In this document: piece by piece, positions 1-8,269 of the stretch | Position numbering within the stretch: position 1 is the stretch's first letter | Layout of the letters: each line of letters opens with the position of its first letter | NCBI GenBank assembly: GCA_964370965.1 | Contig: CAYJLW010000027.1 | Location: 1 to 46,828 of the forward strand | Direction: 5' to 3' | Origin: CAYJLW01 sp964370965 | GTDB taxonomy: Bacteria; Actinomycetota; Acidimicrobiia; UBA2766 | DNA length: 46,828 nt | Notes under the pieces: model-generated | Seen by the model: only the letters and a program-made list of their open reading frames with translations | The model's database searches: none | Told to the model about the DNA's origin: nothing | Translations under genes and position numbers: made by a program

Positions 1-127
1 CCCCTTCGGACGCGACCACCGTTTTGGTTGCGGGCCGTTCCGGCGGGGGGGAGCCCGGCCTTGCGGGTAGGTCACCGTCACCACAGGCCTGACCGGCGCA
101 TACCGTCCTGCGCCGAGGGGTTTCGAA

Positions 128-144
128 GGGGGACTCCGTCCCCC
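128..144. terminator. GC-rich hairpin, terminator-like
   Basis: GGGGGAC, loop TCC, GTCCCCC: a perfect 7-bp stem with a 3-nt loop. It is preceded by GGGGTTTCGAA. A very similar hairpin with the same GGGGTTT-CGA flank lies at 41424-41442, immediately after a minus-strand gene, which suggests a shared intrinsic-terminator type. No U-tract is present, as is common in GC-rich actinobacteria. Confidence 0.4.
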
Positions 145-196
145 CCTCGACCTCCCCCCTTCGGAACCGGACGGCGTGACGCCGGAACGCCGTTCC

Positions 197-215
197 GGGC
201 CGGCAGAGCCGGCCC
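197..215. terminator. Perfect 8-bp stem hairpin
   Basis: GGGCCGGC, loop AGA, GCCGGCCC. It lies about 80 nt upstream of the promoter candidate at 296-323 and about 50 nt after the hairpin at 128-144. It may terminate a transcript entering from the left edge. A protein-binding palindrome is the alternative. Confidence 0.35.
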
Positions 216-295
216 TCCGGTCAAGCCGCCGCTGGCTCACGCCTGGCGCGTGAGTGCGGTTTCGGACATATGTGGCATCCCGTTCACCTGCGTCG

Positions 296-323
296 TTGAG
301 GTCCCCGGGAGCGGGATTAGCAT
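296..323 (+). promoter_or_regulatory. Candidate sigma70 promoter of the ligase/amidohydrolase operon
   Basis: TTGAGG at 296-301 and TAGCAT at 318-323 are separated by 16 nt, which fits a housekeeping actinobacterial promoter (-10 of TAnnnT form). Transcription would start near 330, leaving a leader of about 100 nt before the ATG at 434. Confidence 0.4.
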
Positions 324-344
324 TCGGACACCTTGGGGGGAGAG

Positions 345-431
345 ATGTCACGACGCTCGACGAACGCGAACCGGTCGGGAAGTCCCGGGAGTCCCCGTCG
401 CGCGTCCCCCACTCGCTCCCCGGCACCGTAG
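345..431 (+). CDS. Possible 28-aa leader peptide
   Basis: An ATG directly behind a purine run (GGGGGGAGAG) opens a 28-codon frame rich in Ser, Arg and Pro. It stops with TAG two nucleotides before the ATG of the ligase gene, so translating ribosomes could re-initiate there. No homologue is recognised. In DNA this GC-rich, short open frames occur by chance, so this is a weak call. It rests on position and on the purine-rich sequence before its start. Confidence 0.2.
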   Translation: MSRRSTNANRSGSPGSPRRASPTRSPAP

Positions 432-433
432 CC

Positions 434-1603
434 ATGCGGATCGACTTCAACGGCTCCCCGGGGCCGAGCCTCGGCATCGAGGTCGAGCTCGAGCTCGTCG
501 ATCCGCGTAGCCGGGAGCTGGCCGGCGCCGCGTCCGACATGCTCGCCGCCCTGGGTCGTGGCCACGACGGCGGCCGTCATCCGAAGGCCAAGCACGAGCT
601 CTTCGAGTGCACGATCGAGATCATCACGGGCGTGTGCTCCGGCGTGGCGGAGGCCCGGGCCGACCTCGAGGGAACCCTCCGGGAGGTGCGCCGCGAAGCC
701 GAGGCCCGCGGCCTCGTCCTCATGTGCTCGGGGACCCACCCCTTCTCGGAGTGGGCTAACCAGACCGTGTCCCCTGATCCCCGCTACGCCGCCCTCGTGG
801 AAGAGATGCAGTGGCTCGCCCGCCGCCTCCTCATCTTCGGCGTGCACTTCCACGTCGGTGTCCGCAGCCACGAACGGGCGATCCCGATCGCCAACGCCCT
901 CACCGCCTACCTCCCGCACATGCTCGCCCTGTCGGCGTCGAGCCCGTTCTGGACGGGTCACGACACCGGTCTCGCCTCCACCCGCACGAAGATCTTCGAG
1001 GGCCTCCCCACGGCCGGTCTCCCGTACCACATCGAGGACTGGGCCGAGTTCGAGCAGTTCATGGGAACCCTCATCTCGGCGAAGGCGATCGACACGATCC
1101 GGGAGGTGTGGTGGGACATCCGCCCGCACCCCGTGTTCGGTACCGTCGAACTCCGCATGTGCGACGGCATCCCCACGCTGCAGGAGATCACCTCGGTGGC
1201 CGCCCTCGCCCAGACGCTCGTGGGGTGGCTCGATGCCCACATCGACCGGGGCTACGTCCTGCCCGTGCCCCGGGAGTGGGTGATGCGGACGAACAAATGG
1301 CGGGCGGCCCGCTACGGCATCGACGCCGAGATCATCGTGGGCGAGGACGGCCGTCTCAGCCCGGTGTCCCAGGCGGTGAGGGAGCTGGTGGAGGAGATCG
1401 CACCTACCGCCCGCCGGCTGGGCTGCGCAGACGAGCTCGCGGGCTGCCTCGAGATCCTGGAGCACGGCCCCAGCTACGTCCGCCAGCGCAGCGTGCTCGA
1501 GGAGGGGGGCACGTGCCGGGACGTGGTGGACTCCCTCGTGCGGGAGCTGGAGACGGACCAGCCCGGGGGCGACCCGGCCGGCGCCGAGACGGGCCGGACA
1601 TGA
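434..1603 (+). CDS. Carboxylate-amine ligase, GCS2/YbdK family
   Basis: This 389-aa protein matches the glutamate-cysteine ligase type 2 superfamily, ATP-grasp-like enzymes joining a carboxylate (often gamma-glutamate) to an amine. The start of the family is recognisable at GIEVELEL (residues 14-21), followed by the central FGVHFHVGV (135-143) and a VELRMCDG segment that fits the substrate-binding half of the fold. Length fits YbdK-type members (about 370-400 aa). The ATG at 434 was chosen because family similarity begins right there; the frame is open further upstream but without conserved sequence. The gene overlaps the following M20 amidohydrolase by ATGA, so the two are co-translated. The actual substrate cannot be read from the sequence; it need not be cysteine. 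Confidence 0.85.
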   Translation: MRIDFNGSPGPSLGIEVELELVDPRSRELAGAASDMLAALGRGHDGGRHPKAKHELFECTIEIITGVCSGVAEARADLEGTLREVRREAEARGLVLMCSGTHPFSEWANQTVSPDPRYAALVEEMQWLARRLLIFGVHFHVGVRSHERAIPIANALTAYLPHMLALSASSPFWTGHDTGLASTRTKIFEGLPTAGLPYHIEDWAEFEQFMGTLISAKAIDTIREVWWDIRPHPVFGTVELRMCDGIPTLQEITSVAALAQTLVGWLDAHIDRGYVLPVPREWVMRTNKWRAARYGIDAEIIVGEDGRLSPVSQAVRELVEEIAPTARRLGCADELAGCLEILEHGPSYVRQRSVLEEGGTCRDVVDSLVRELETDQPGGDPAGAETGRT

Positions 1604-2787
1604 CGGACGCGGGCGCCTACCTCGACGACTTCCTGGACGGCCACGAGGAGGAGCTCGTGGCGTTCCGGCGCAACATCCACTCCCACCCGGAGCTCAGCCG
1701 GGCCGAGTTCCAGACCACGTCCCTCGTGGCGCAGCGCCTCGAGGTCGCCGGTCTCACGCCCCGGGTGATGCCCCAGGGCACCGGCCTCGTCTGCGACATC
1801 GGGCACCCCTCCACCCCGGGACCGGTCGTCGCCCTGCGCGCCGACCTCGACGCCCTCGCCATCGAGGACGAGAAGGACGTCCCGTACCGCTCCCGTGTCG
1901 CGGGCGCCGCCCACGCCTGCGGCCACGACGTGCACACGACCGTCGTCCTCGGCGCCGGCCTCGCTCTCGCCCGACTCCCTCACGCTCTCCCCGGGAGGGT
2001 GCGCCTGGTCTTCCAGCCCGCCGAGGAGGTCGTCCCCGGCGGGGCGCTCGACATGATCGAGGCGGGCGCCGTCGCGGGAGTGGACACCATCTTCGCCCTG
2101 CACTGCGACCCGAAGATCGACACGGGCAGCGTGGGCCTGCGTGCGGGGCCGGTCACGTCGGCCTCCGACATGGTCACGATCCGCCTCCACGGCCCCGGCG
2201 GCCACACCGCCCGACCGCACCTCACGGCCAACCTCGTTGACGTCGCCGGGCGTGTCGTGACCGGGCTCCCGGGCGCCCTCGGGCGCCTCACGCGGGACCC
2301 CTCCCGGGCGAATCTCGTCTTCGGCGCCGTGCATGCGGGCGAGGTCGCGAACGTCATCCCGACCACTGCGGAGATCAAGGGCACGCTGCGCACCCTCGAC
2401 CGGGCGATCTGGGACGCCGCCCCCGAAGTCCTGGACGACGCCCTTTCGGCCATCGTGGAGGGGTCCGGTGCGGTCTCGGAGATGCGCCACCGGCGGGGAT
2501 CGCCCCCGATCGTGAACGACGCCGCCGCCACGGCCGTCATGGAACGCTCCGCGCTCGCCGCCCTCGGACCCGGACGCCTCGTCGAGGTCACCCAGAGCCT
2601 CGGGAGCGAGGACTTCTCCTGGTACCTGGAGGAGGTGCCCGGCGCCTTCGCCCGCCTCGGCGTGCACGCCCCGGGCTCCGGCGCCGCCCTCGATCTCCAC
2701 TCCGGCGCCTTCGACGTGGACGAGCGGGCGATCGCGGTCGGCGTCCGCCTCCTCACCCACACGGCCCTGGAGGCCCTCAGGCGCTGA
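1600..2787 (+). CDS. M20-family metallo-amidohydrolase
   Basis: This 395-aa zinc-dependent hydrolase is of the hippurate hydrolase / N-acyl-amino-acid amidohydrolase type (M20D). It carries the metal site HACGHDVHT (Cys107, His109, His112), the catalytic/metal pair Glu142-Glu143 in QPAEEVVPGG, and the lid-domain region VTIRLHGPGGHTARPH. Such enzymes cleave the amide bond of N-acylated amino acids or small amine conjugates in the cytoplasm. No signal peptide is present. The start codon is within the ATGA overlap with the ligase stop. Pairing a ligase with an amide hydrolase suggests the two act on one amide intermediate, either as make/unmake or as a two-step transfer. Confidence 0.88.
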   Translation: MTDAGAYLDDFLDGHEEELVAFRRNIHSHPELSRAEFQTTSLVAQRLEVAGLTPRVMPQGTGLVCDIGHPSTPGPVVALRADLDALAIEDEKDVPYRSRVAGAAHACGHDVHTTVVLGAGLALARLPHALPGRVRLVFQPAEEVVPGGALDMIEAGAVAGVDTIFALHCDPKIDTGSVGLRAGPVTSASDMVTIRLHGPGGHTARPHLTANLVDVAGRVVTGLPGALGRLTRDPSRANLVFGAVHAGEVANVIPTTAEIKGTLRTLDRAIWDAAPEVLDDALSAIVEGSGAVSEMRHRRGSPPIVNDAAATAVMERSALAALGPGRLVEVTQSLGSEDFSWYLEEVPGAFARLGVHAPGSGAALDLHSGAFDVDERAIAVGVRLLTHTALEALRR

Positions 2788-2951
2788 CCGGGGCGCCGGA
2801 CGTGAGGGCTCCCCGCCCCCCCTTCACGTCGCCCTACCCGACCGGAAGCGCTCGGGGTCGAGCACGGCGACAGGCCCGGCGGCGAAGTGATCCGGCGCCT
2901 GCCCATGTCCCTCGACGGCAACGCTCGCAAGGGGCGACCGGTACCGCGTAT

Positions 2952-2965
2952 GTGAGCCGGCTCAC
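2952..2965. terminator. Perfect 14-bp palindrome between convergent genes
   Basis: GTGAGCC/GGCTCAC spans the stop codon of the minus-strand regulator gene (2962-2964). The plus-strand amidohydrolase gene ends 165 nt to the left. It could fold as a short bidirectional terminator or serve as a dimeric protein-binding site. The 2788-2951 spacer shows no other gene. Confidence 0.3.
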
Positions 2966-5919
2966 GCCCCGGACGCCGCCCCCAGCAGAACCTCGCGGAC
3001 GGCCGCCAGCATCTCGCGGGACGAAGAGACCCCCCAGTCGTCTCTCATCGCCGCCAGGCGGCGGTGGGCGCTGCGGCGTGAGAGGCCCGTGCCGGTCGCG
3101 GCCGCTGCGACGGTGGCCCCGGCGAGCAGGTGACCCAGGAGGCGACGGTCCACGTCCTCCAGCCCCGGGAGGGGGCCGGCGGCGGCCGTGTCGACGCTGC
3201 GCACGTCCCCGACGTGGCGGAGGTCGTCAGAGAGCCGGGAGGCGAGCTCGCCGCTGCCCTCCACAGCGGCGACGACGGCCCGGCCGTCGGTTGCCGCCTG
3301 CACGGCCCTCGCCGCGCCGGCGGCGTCCTGGACGTCGACGAGGAGCGCATCGGCGTGACGTCCCCGGCCCTCGGTCGCGGCCACAAGGCCGGCAATCTGC
3401 CGGGCGCCCGGCCCCAGGACGACGGCGAGCGGGGGAGTCCCTGTGATCGCTCCCGCCTCGCCGGCTGCGAGCTTGTCCCCGGCCGAAGCGGCGTAGGCGA
3501 GCACCGTCGTGTGGGCGAGTCCGAGCCGGCGGGCGATCTCCCGGTGGGAGAGCCCGGCACGGGCGAGGCGCACGACCTCCCCCTCGCTCAGGCTCAGGCC
3601 GCCCCTGCGCTGCGGCGACGGGCGGGCGACGCGGATCCCGGCGAGTCGCTGGGACCGGAGGATCCGGCGGGCCATGGGCTCCATGCGGTGGCTCGCCGCC
3701 ACGGCCGCCGCGCTCTCCAGAAGCCGCGCCGCCCGCCGGTTGTCACCCATGCGGCGGGCCGTGTCGCCGGCACCCCACAGGCAGCGCACCTGGAAGCGCA
3801 CCCCCCCACCCGCCCAGAGGGCAGCCGCCTCCTCCAGGAGGTCCACGACGGCGGCGGTCGGGCCCTCCTTGTGAAGGAGGGCGAGGGCCTCGGACTCGGG
3901 CGCCGCCCCGGCGAGGACGGCGAGGGGGAGGGTAGGCAGCGGCGGCCCCGGGTCCCGCCCGATCTCCACACACGCCCAGGCCCGCCCCAGGCGTCCGAGG
4001 ACGAGGAGGGGGAAGTCCTGCACGCGGGTGCTCACGAGGAACTCGTCGGCGAGCTCCACGGCTCTCCGAGGCCGGCCGGCGACGAGCTCCACCTCCGCGC
4101 GGACGATGCGGCACTGCACGTCCCACACGTTCCCGGCGTCGCCCTCGTCGCGCGCCTTCAGCAGGGCTCGCGCGACGATGTCGTCGCCGAGGTCCGCGTG
4201 GGCCAAGGCGAGGAGCGCCGTGGCGAGGTCCCGCACGCGGGGGTGGGTCGACTCCTCGAGGAGATCGCCCATCTCGGCCGCCACGTGACCGAGACGGCCC
4301 GAGAAGACGTCCGCGGCGCCGATGTAGACGCGGAAGTACTGCGAGCGCCCCAGGAGGCCCTGCTCCCGGCAGCCCGCCTCGGCGCGGCGGGCGATGCGCC
4401 GGGCCGGCTCGTAGTCGCCCTGGCCCAGGTGGCCGACGACCCGGGCCTCGACGGCCTCCGTCTCCGCTTCCCGGTCGCCTGCCCGGCGCGCCCCGGCGAC
4501 CGCCCGGCGGAGGTGCACGTCCCACCCCTCCCGCCCGTCGGAGACCCCCGCCAGGCCGAGGGTGAACTCGCAGCGGTACCGAGGGAGGCGGCCCGCTCGG
4601 GCCACGGCGGCGGCGTCGTCCGCCAGGGCCCGGGCCCCGGCCACGTCGAAGTGGGCGTAGAGCTTGAGGCGTGCCTGCTCGCACAGGAGGTCGACCTCCA
4701 GGAGCGTCCGCGACCCCGTGACGAGGTCGAGCCCTTCGCGCACGACCACCTCGGCACGGTCGATCTCGTCGAGCTGCAAGAGGGCCTGGGCCTCCCGGAG
4801 GCAGGCCTCGGCGCGAGTCGCGGCGTCGGGACCGCTCGCCGCCCTCGTCAACGCCGGGACGTCCGTGAACTCCGCGCTCTCGACCAAGGCGGCGGCGGCG
4901 TCGAGGCGAAGGCGGTCCGACAGGGCGTCCTCTGAACAGGAAGCCGCCAACGCGAGCATGGCGGCGCGCAAGCCGGGGAGGGCCGCCCTCTCCGCAGCAC
5001 GCAGCGCCAGGCGGCGGGCCGTCTCACGGTCACCGGCGGCGGCCGCGTGGCGTGCGGCCTCGGCCGGTTCCCGGATCGCTGCCGCGAGGTCCCGGGACAG
5101 GGCCCGCCGGGCGCCGTTGTCGAGGTCGCCGATCGCCACCTCTCCGAGGAGACCGTGGCGGAGCCGCAGCCGGCCGCGCTCTCGCAGGACGACGTCGGCA
5201 GCGACGACCTCCGCCGCCCCCGGTCCGACCTCGGCCGGGCGCGCCGACCGGCCCACGAGAGCGAGGCGGCACAAGGCCTGGCGCCCCTCGGACGAGAGTG
5301 CCCCGAGACGCCGGCGGAGCGCCGCTCGCACGTCCTCGCTCATCCGCTCCTCGACGACGAGCTGCTCCAGGAAGAGGGGATTGCCGCCGGCGGCGGCAAC
5401 GGCGCGCTCGATGCGCTCCGGTCCCAGGTCGGGACGCAGGCGACGAGCGAGGGCGACGGCGTCCTCGACGGCGAGGGGCGCCAGCTCCGTCTCCCGGAAC
5501 CCCGCCTCGGCGAGGACCGCTCGGGCAGAAGGGGAGTGCTCGTCGGTACGGAACGTGCAGACCATCGGCACCCGCCCGGTGAGGAGGCCGAGAGCCCGCA
5601 GCGTGGACGGGTCCGCCCAGTGCATGTCATCGAGGAGGAGGGCGCCGTCGACTCCCACTCGCAGGCGCACGGACTCGGCCACCGCCTGCACGTCGGCTCC
5701 CGGTGCGACGCCGGCGAGAAGCCCCCGGAGCGGGAAGTAGGCGTCCTCCCGCATGCTCCAGAAGCAGGCTGCCGGGACGACTTCGAAGCCGGCCGCTACG
5801 ACCGCCTCGCGCGCCACCGTGGTCTTGCCGACGCCGGTGTCCCCGACCACGACGACAGGCTCGAACCCCGCCAGCGCCGCGGCAACACGGCCTATGTCTC
5901 GCTGTCGCCCCACGAGCAT
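2962..5919 (-). CDS. Large ATP-dependent LuxR-family transcriptional regulator
   Basis: This 985-aa protein resembles LAL/MalT-like STAND regulators. An AAA_16-type NTPase sits at the N-terminus: Walker A GDTGVGKT (26-33) and Walker B ALLLDDMHWAD (93-103). A long Ala/Arg-rich helical, TPR-like middle follows (about 300-760). The C-terminus carries a GerE-type helix-turn-helix beginning near residue 775 (LSEGEVVRLARAGLSHREIA). Unusually, a second HTH-like unit occupies about 923-980 (DRRLLGHLLAG, then LSRRSAHRRL), separated from the first by a roughly 90-aa alpha/beta segment. The ATG at 5919 was chosen because GGGAGG lies just upstream and the longer frame runs into a neighbouring pseudogene. 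The inducer and targets are unknown. The gene converges with the amidohydrolase gene. Confidence 0.85.
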   Translation of the reverse strand: MLVGRQRDIGRVAAALAGFEPVVVVGDTGVGKTTVAREAVVAAGFEVVPAACFWSMREDAYFPLRGLLAGVAPGADVQAVAESVRLRVGVDGALLLDDMHWADPSTLRALGLLTGRVPMVCTFRTDEHSPSARAVLAEAGFRETELAPLAVEDAVALARRLRPDLGPERIERAVAAAGGNPLFLEQLVVEERMSEDVRAALRRRLGALSSEGRQALCRLALVGRSARPAEVGPGAAEVVAADVVLRERGRLRLRHGLLGEVAIGDLDNGARRALSRDLAAAIREPAEAARHAAAAGDRETARRLALRAAERAALPGLRAAMLALAASCSEDALSDRLRLDAAAALVESAEFTDVPALTRAASGPDAATRAEACLREAQALLQLDEIDRAEVVVREGLDLVTGSRTLLEVDLLCEQARLKLYAHFDVAGARALADDAAAVARAGRLPRYRCEFTLGLAGVSDGREGWDVHLRRAVAGARRAGDREAETEAVEARVVGHLGQGDYEPARRIARRAEAGCREQGLLGRSQYFRVYIGAADVFSGRLGHVAAEMGDLLEESTHPRVRDLATALLALAHADLGDDIVARALLKARDEGDAGNVWDVQCRIVRAEVELVAGRPRRAVELADEFLVSTRVQDFPLLVLGRLGRAWACVEIGRDPGPPLPTLPLAVLAGAAPESEALALLHKEGPTAAVVDLLEEAAALWAGGGVRFQVRCLWGAGDTARRMGDNRRAARLLESAAAVAASHRMEPMARRILRSQRLAGIRVARPSPQRRGGLSLSEGEVVRLARAGLSHREIARRLGLAHTTVLAYAASAGDKLAAGEAGAITGTPPLAVVLGPGARQIAGLVAATEGRGRHADALLVDVQDAAGAARAVQAATDGRAVVAAVEGSGELASRLSDDLRHVGDVRSVDTAAAGPLPGLEDVDRRLLGHLLAGATVAAAATGTGLSRRSAHRRLAAMRDDWGVSSSREMLAAVREVLLGAASGA

Positions 5920-6044
5920 CTGCCACCACCTCCCGGCCCGCGCCGCGGGAGCGGCCGGTGTCCCTCCGCAAGGCTTCGCTCTCGTGACGCCAACTCCTGC
6001 GGGGTGCGCCAGGGGCCCGTCCCGACCGGCGACCCCGGCGAACG

Positions 6045-6274
6045 TCAGAGGACGCGGGAGAGGAGACGCCACCGTGTGGCGAGCCATCCGAGACCGAACG
6101 AGGCCCCCACGCCGAGGCCGAACACAGACCGGGCCCGATGACCACCGAGAGGATCCCCACGCTCACGGCGCGGGCGGTGCGCTCCATGTAGTACCAGTCG
6201 ACGTCGACGGCGCAGGCGGTGGCGACGTGCGCGCCGATCACACCGACGATGAGGACCACCCGCAGGTTGTCCAT
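6045..6274 (-). pseudogene. Remnant of an acyltransferase-3 family membrane protein
   Basis: Read from an ATG at 6274, the minus strand gives the standard N-terminus of this family (MDNLRVVLIVGVIGAH, then DVDWYYMERT), which is the first membrane helix with its conserved His. After about 50 codons the frame is lost. The frame +1 to it gives a good C-terminal end, VFGLGVGASFGLGWLATRW, then a stop at 6045. Intact family members are about 350-450 aa with 8-10 helices. The whole middle is therefore missing and the two ends are joined out of frame. This is an internal deletion with frameshift and cannot encode a working enzyme. Confidence 0.7.
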
Positions 6275-6392
6275 CCCCGCTTCGCGGGCGAGGGCTGGGC
6301 GCTGTTCCCGGTCCTGTGAGCGAGCCACGACGGGAAACCCTAGGACGCAGGGCGAGGCTCGACTGTGCGGCGTTTGCGCAGGTCAGGCCTAG

Positions 6393-6467
6393 CGCGCCCG
6401 GAGGGACTCGAACCCCCAACCTCCTGATCCGTAGTCAGACGCTCTATCCAAATTGAGCTACGGGCGC
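6393..6467 (-). tRNA. tRNA-Arg (ACG)
   Basis: A full cloverleaf is seen on the minus strand: acceptor arms GCGCCCG and CGGGCGC pair perfectly. The anticodon loop CTACGGA gives anticodon ACG, wobble-edited to ICG in bacteria. The T-loop is GGTTCGAGTCC and the discriminator is G. The 3' CCA is not encoded. It lies 24 nt downstream of tRNA-Ser on the same strand, so the two are probably co-transcribed. Confidence 0.95.
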
Positions 6468-6491
6468 ATGTTGTCAAAACCCTGGAAGGGT

Positions 6492-6583
6492 TGGCGGAGG
6501 GTGAGGGATTCGAACCCTCGAGGGCCTTGCGACCCAACGGGATTAGCAATCCCGCGCCATAGACCGGACTAGGCGAACCCTCC
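6492..6583 (-). tRNA. tRNA-Ser (GCT)
   Basis: This is a class II tRNA on the minus strand. The acceptor pair is GGAGGGT/ACCCTCC, the anticodon loop TTGCTAA gives anticodon GCT, the variable arm is long, and the T-loop is GGTTCGAATCC. The discriminator G and an encoded CCA end (6492-6494) are present. It reads AGC/AGT codons. Confidence 0.95.
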
Positions 6584-6810
6584 TGGACTGCCGGGACATC
6601 CTAGCCATTCGGGGGGAAGCGGGCTCCTCCTGGCCAAGACCACCGCCCGCCGACCGAAAGGCGTTCGCGGCGTCACCCAGCGGGCGGGGCTGGGGTCCGC
6701 GCCCGCGCGCGGAGCGCCGCCAGGTGCGGGGCAATGTAACAGCAGGACTTCCCCGCCGGTTTGCCGAACATCCGCGAGCGAGGTACCAGCCCACACTCAG
6801 GACATCCGAC

Positions 6811-8211
6811 ATGCCCGACGACGCAACCGTCCCCGAGGAACCCGCGAGGGCCGCTGCCCCCCCGGTCGACACCACGCTCGCCGACCTCCTGCTCGACTGG
6901 CTGGACGAGGGGAGCTTCCGGCCCGCCGGTGCCCTCCTCGACCCAGACCCCGACGCGGACGAGCTCGTCGCCGGACTCGGCAGCCGCCACGGCCACCCGG
7001 TGGCCGTGTTCGCCAGCCGTCCCGGCAAGACGCTGGGCGCGATCGGGGTCACCGCCCTGCAGAGGATCCAGTGGGCCCTCGAGCAGGGCAGGCGGCGACA
7101 CTGGCCCGTCGTCGGCCTCATGTACTCCAGCGGCGCCCGCGTGGAGGAGTCCATGACGATGGTGTGCGACGGCGCCGAGATGCTCGCCCGCCTCGCCTAC
7201 ATCGAGGACAGCGAGACCCCTCTGCTCATGGGGATCGACGGCCCCTGCATCGGCCTCTCGGCGCTCATCGCCGTCTCCGCCGATCTCTGCGTGATGACCG
7301 AGACCGGCTACATCTCCCTCGCCGGCCCCAAGGTCGTGAAGGCGGGCACGGGCGGAGCCGCCGACGGCATCGAGCTGGGCGGCGTCGACGTCCACAAGGA
7401 GAGCGGACAGGTGCACAGCTTCGTGCCCACCGCCGCCGACCTCCTCGGCCCCATGGACGAGTTCCTGGACGCCTGGTTCGCCCGCCCCCACCCCGGCTGG
7501 ACACACAGCTTCGACGGCGACGTCGGGGCTCTCGTCCCGGACGACGAGCGCAAGCCGTTCAACATCCACAAGGTGATCGAGGCGGTCTTCGACGACGACA
7601 GCTTCTGGGAGTACCAGGGGGCGTACGGCAAGCCCCTCGTCACCGGCTTCGCCACCGCCGAGGGCCGACGCGTGGCAGTCCTGGCATCGAACCCGCTCGG
7701 CAAGGCGGGCGCCCTCGACGTGGCGTCGTGCCGCAAGGGCAAGGCCTTCGTAGACATCGTGGGCCGGGCGGGTCTGCCGCTCATCTCGTTCCTCGACTGC
7801 CCGGGTGGCCTCCCCGGCGTGGACGAAGCACGCCGCGGGATCCTGAAGGCGTACATGGGCCTCAACAACGCCCTCAACCGACTCCGCACGATCCGGGTGA
7901 GCTTCATCGTGCGTCGCCTGTACGGCGGCACGCTCGCCTTGAACGGCGCCTGGCGCTGGGACGGCGACCTCGTGTACGCCTGGCCGCAGGCCATGATCGG
8001 GATCATGTCCCCCAAGGCGATGGCGCAGTTCAAGTCCTCCCTCAAGGAGGACGACCTCGCCCAGGAACGGCTCCGGCGCCACCACGCCCACATGCCGGGC
8101 GTGGGCGCCACGGGCTTCATCGACGACGTGGTGGATCCTGCCGACACCCGCCGCATCGTGGTCGAGACCCTGCGGGCCTACGAGCGTACGGACGTCACGC
8201 GCTGGAGTTGA
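6811..8211 (+). CDS. Acyl-CoA carboxylase beta (carboxyltransferase) homologue, divergent
   Basis: This 466-aa protein has both halves of the crotonase-like carboxyltransferase fold. The N-half carries DEGSFRPAGALL and VGLMYSSGARVEESM. The C-half carries LVTGFATAEGRRVAVLASNP, then SFLDCPGG, and a MIGIMSPKAMAQF segment close to the family GAMGAEGA region. It would transfer a carboxyl group between biotin and an acyl-CoA in the cytosol, or act as a decarboxylase. It is shorter than standard PccB/AccD proteins (about 510-540 aa) and its N-half is poorly conserved. No biotin carboxylase or biotin carrier gene is in the window. The start ATG at 6811 precedes the conserved region. Substrate unknown. 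Confidence 0.75.
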   Translation: MPDDATVPEEPARAAAPPVDTTLADLLLDWLDEGSFRPAGALLDPDPDADELVAGLGSRHGHPVAVFASRPGKTLGAIGVTALQRIQWALEQGRRRHWPVVGLMYSSGARVEESMTMVCDGAEMLARLAYIEDSETPLLMGIDGPCIGLSALIAVSADLCVMTETGYISLAGPKVVKAGTGGAADGIELGGVDVHKESGQVHSFVPTAADLLGPMDEFLDAWFARPHPGWTHSFDGDVGALVPDDERKPFNIHKVIEAVFDDDSFWEYQGAYGKPLVTGFATAEGRRVAVLASNPLGKAGALDVASCRKGKAFVDIVGRAGLPLISFLDCPGGLPGVDEARRGILKAYMGLNNALNRLRTIRVSFIVRRLYGGTLALNGAWRWDGDLVYAWPQAMIGIMSPKAMAQFKSSLKEDDLAQERLRRHHAHMPGVGATGFIDDVVDPADTRRIVVETLRAYERTDVTRWS

Positions 8212-8243
8212 CGCCCGGTGCCCCGGCGCAGACGGGTGAGCCG

Positions 8244-8260
8244 GCCCCTTGGTCAGGGGC
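8244..8260. terminator. Hairpin between convergent genes
   Basis: GCCCCT, loop TGGTC, AGGGGC: a 6-bp stem lying in the 58-nt gap between the stop of the carboxyltransferase and the stop of the minus-strand HTH-repeat gene. It is well placed to act as a bidirectional terminator, although there is no U-tract. Confidence 0.4.
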
Positions 8261-8269
8261 GGAAACGGG

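Larger units (their letters stand above)
1..433. other. Intergenic region with hairpins and a promoter
   Basis: No convincing protein-coding gene is seen here apart from a possible short leader frame at 345-431. The stretch holds two perfect hairpins (128-144 and 197-215) and a sigma70-like promoter candidate (296-323) facing the ligase gene. If an upstream gene exists, its end lies off the left edge. Confidence 0.6.

Noticed and set aside
434..1603. EgtA or GshA (ergothioneine or glutathione synthesis)
   Set aside because: Only the GCS2 superfamily is visible; no egtB-egtD or gshB genes are near.
3130..4935. Open frame of 601 codons on the plus strand
   Set aside because: It is antisense to the LuxR-type regulator, which has Walker and HTH motifs.
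5920..6087. Longer start (ATG at 6087) for the LuxR-type regulator
   Set aside because: It overlaps the acyltransferase remnant and adds unconserved residues. ATG 5919 has a GGGAGG upstream.
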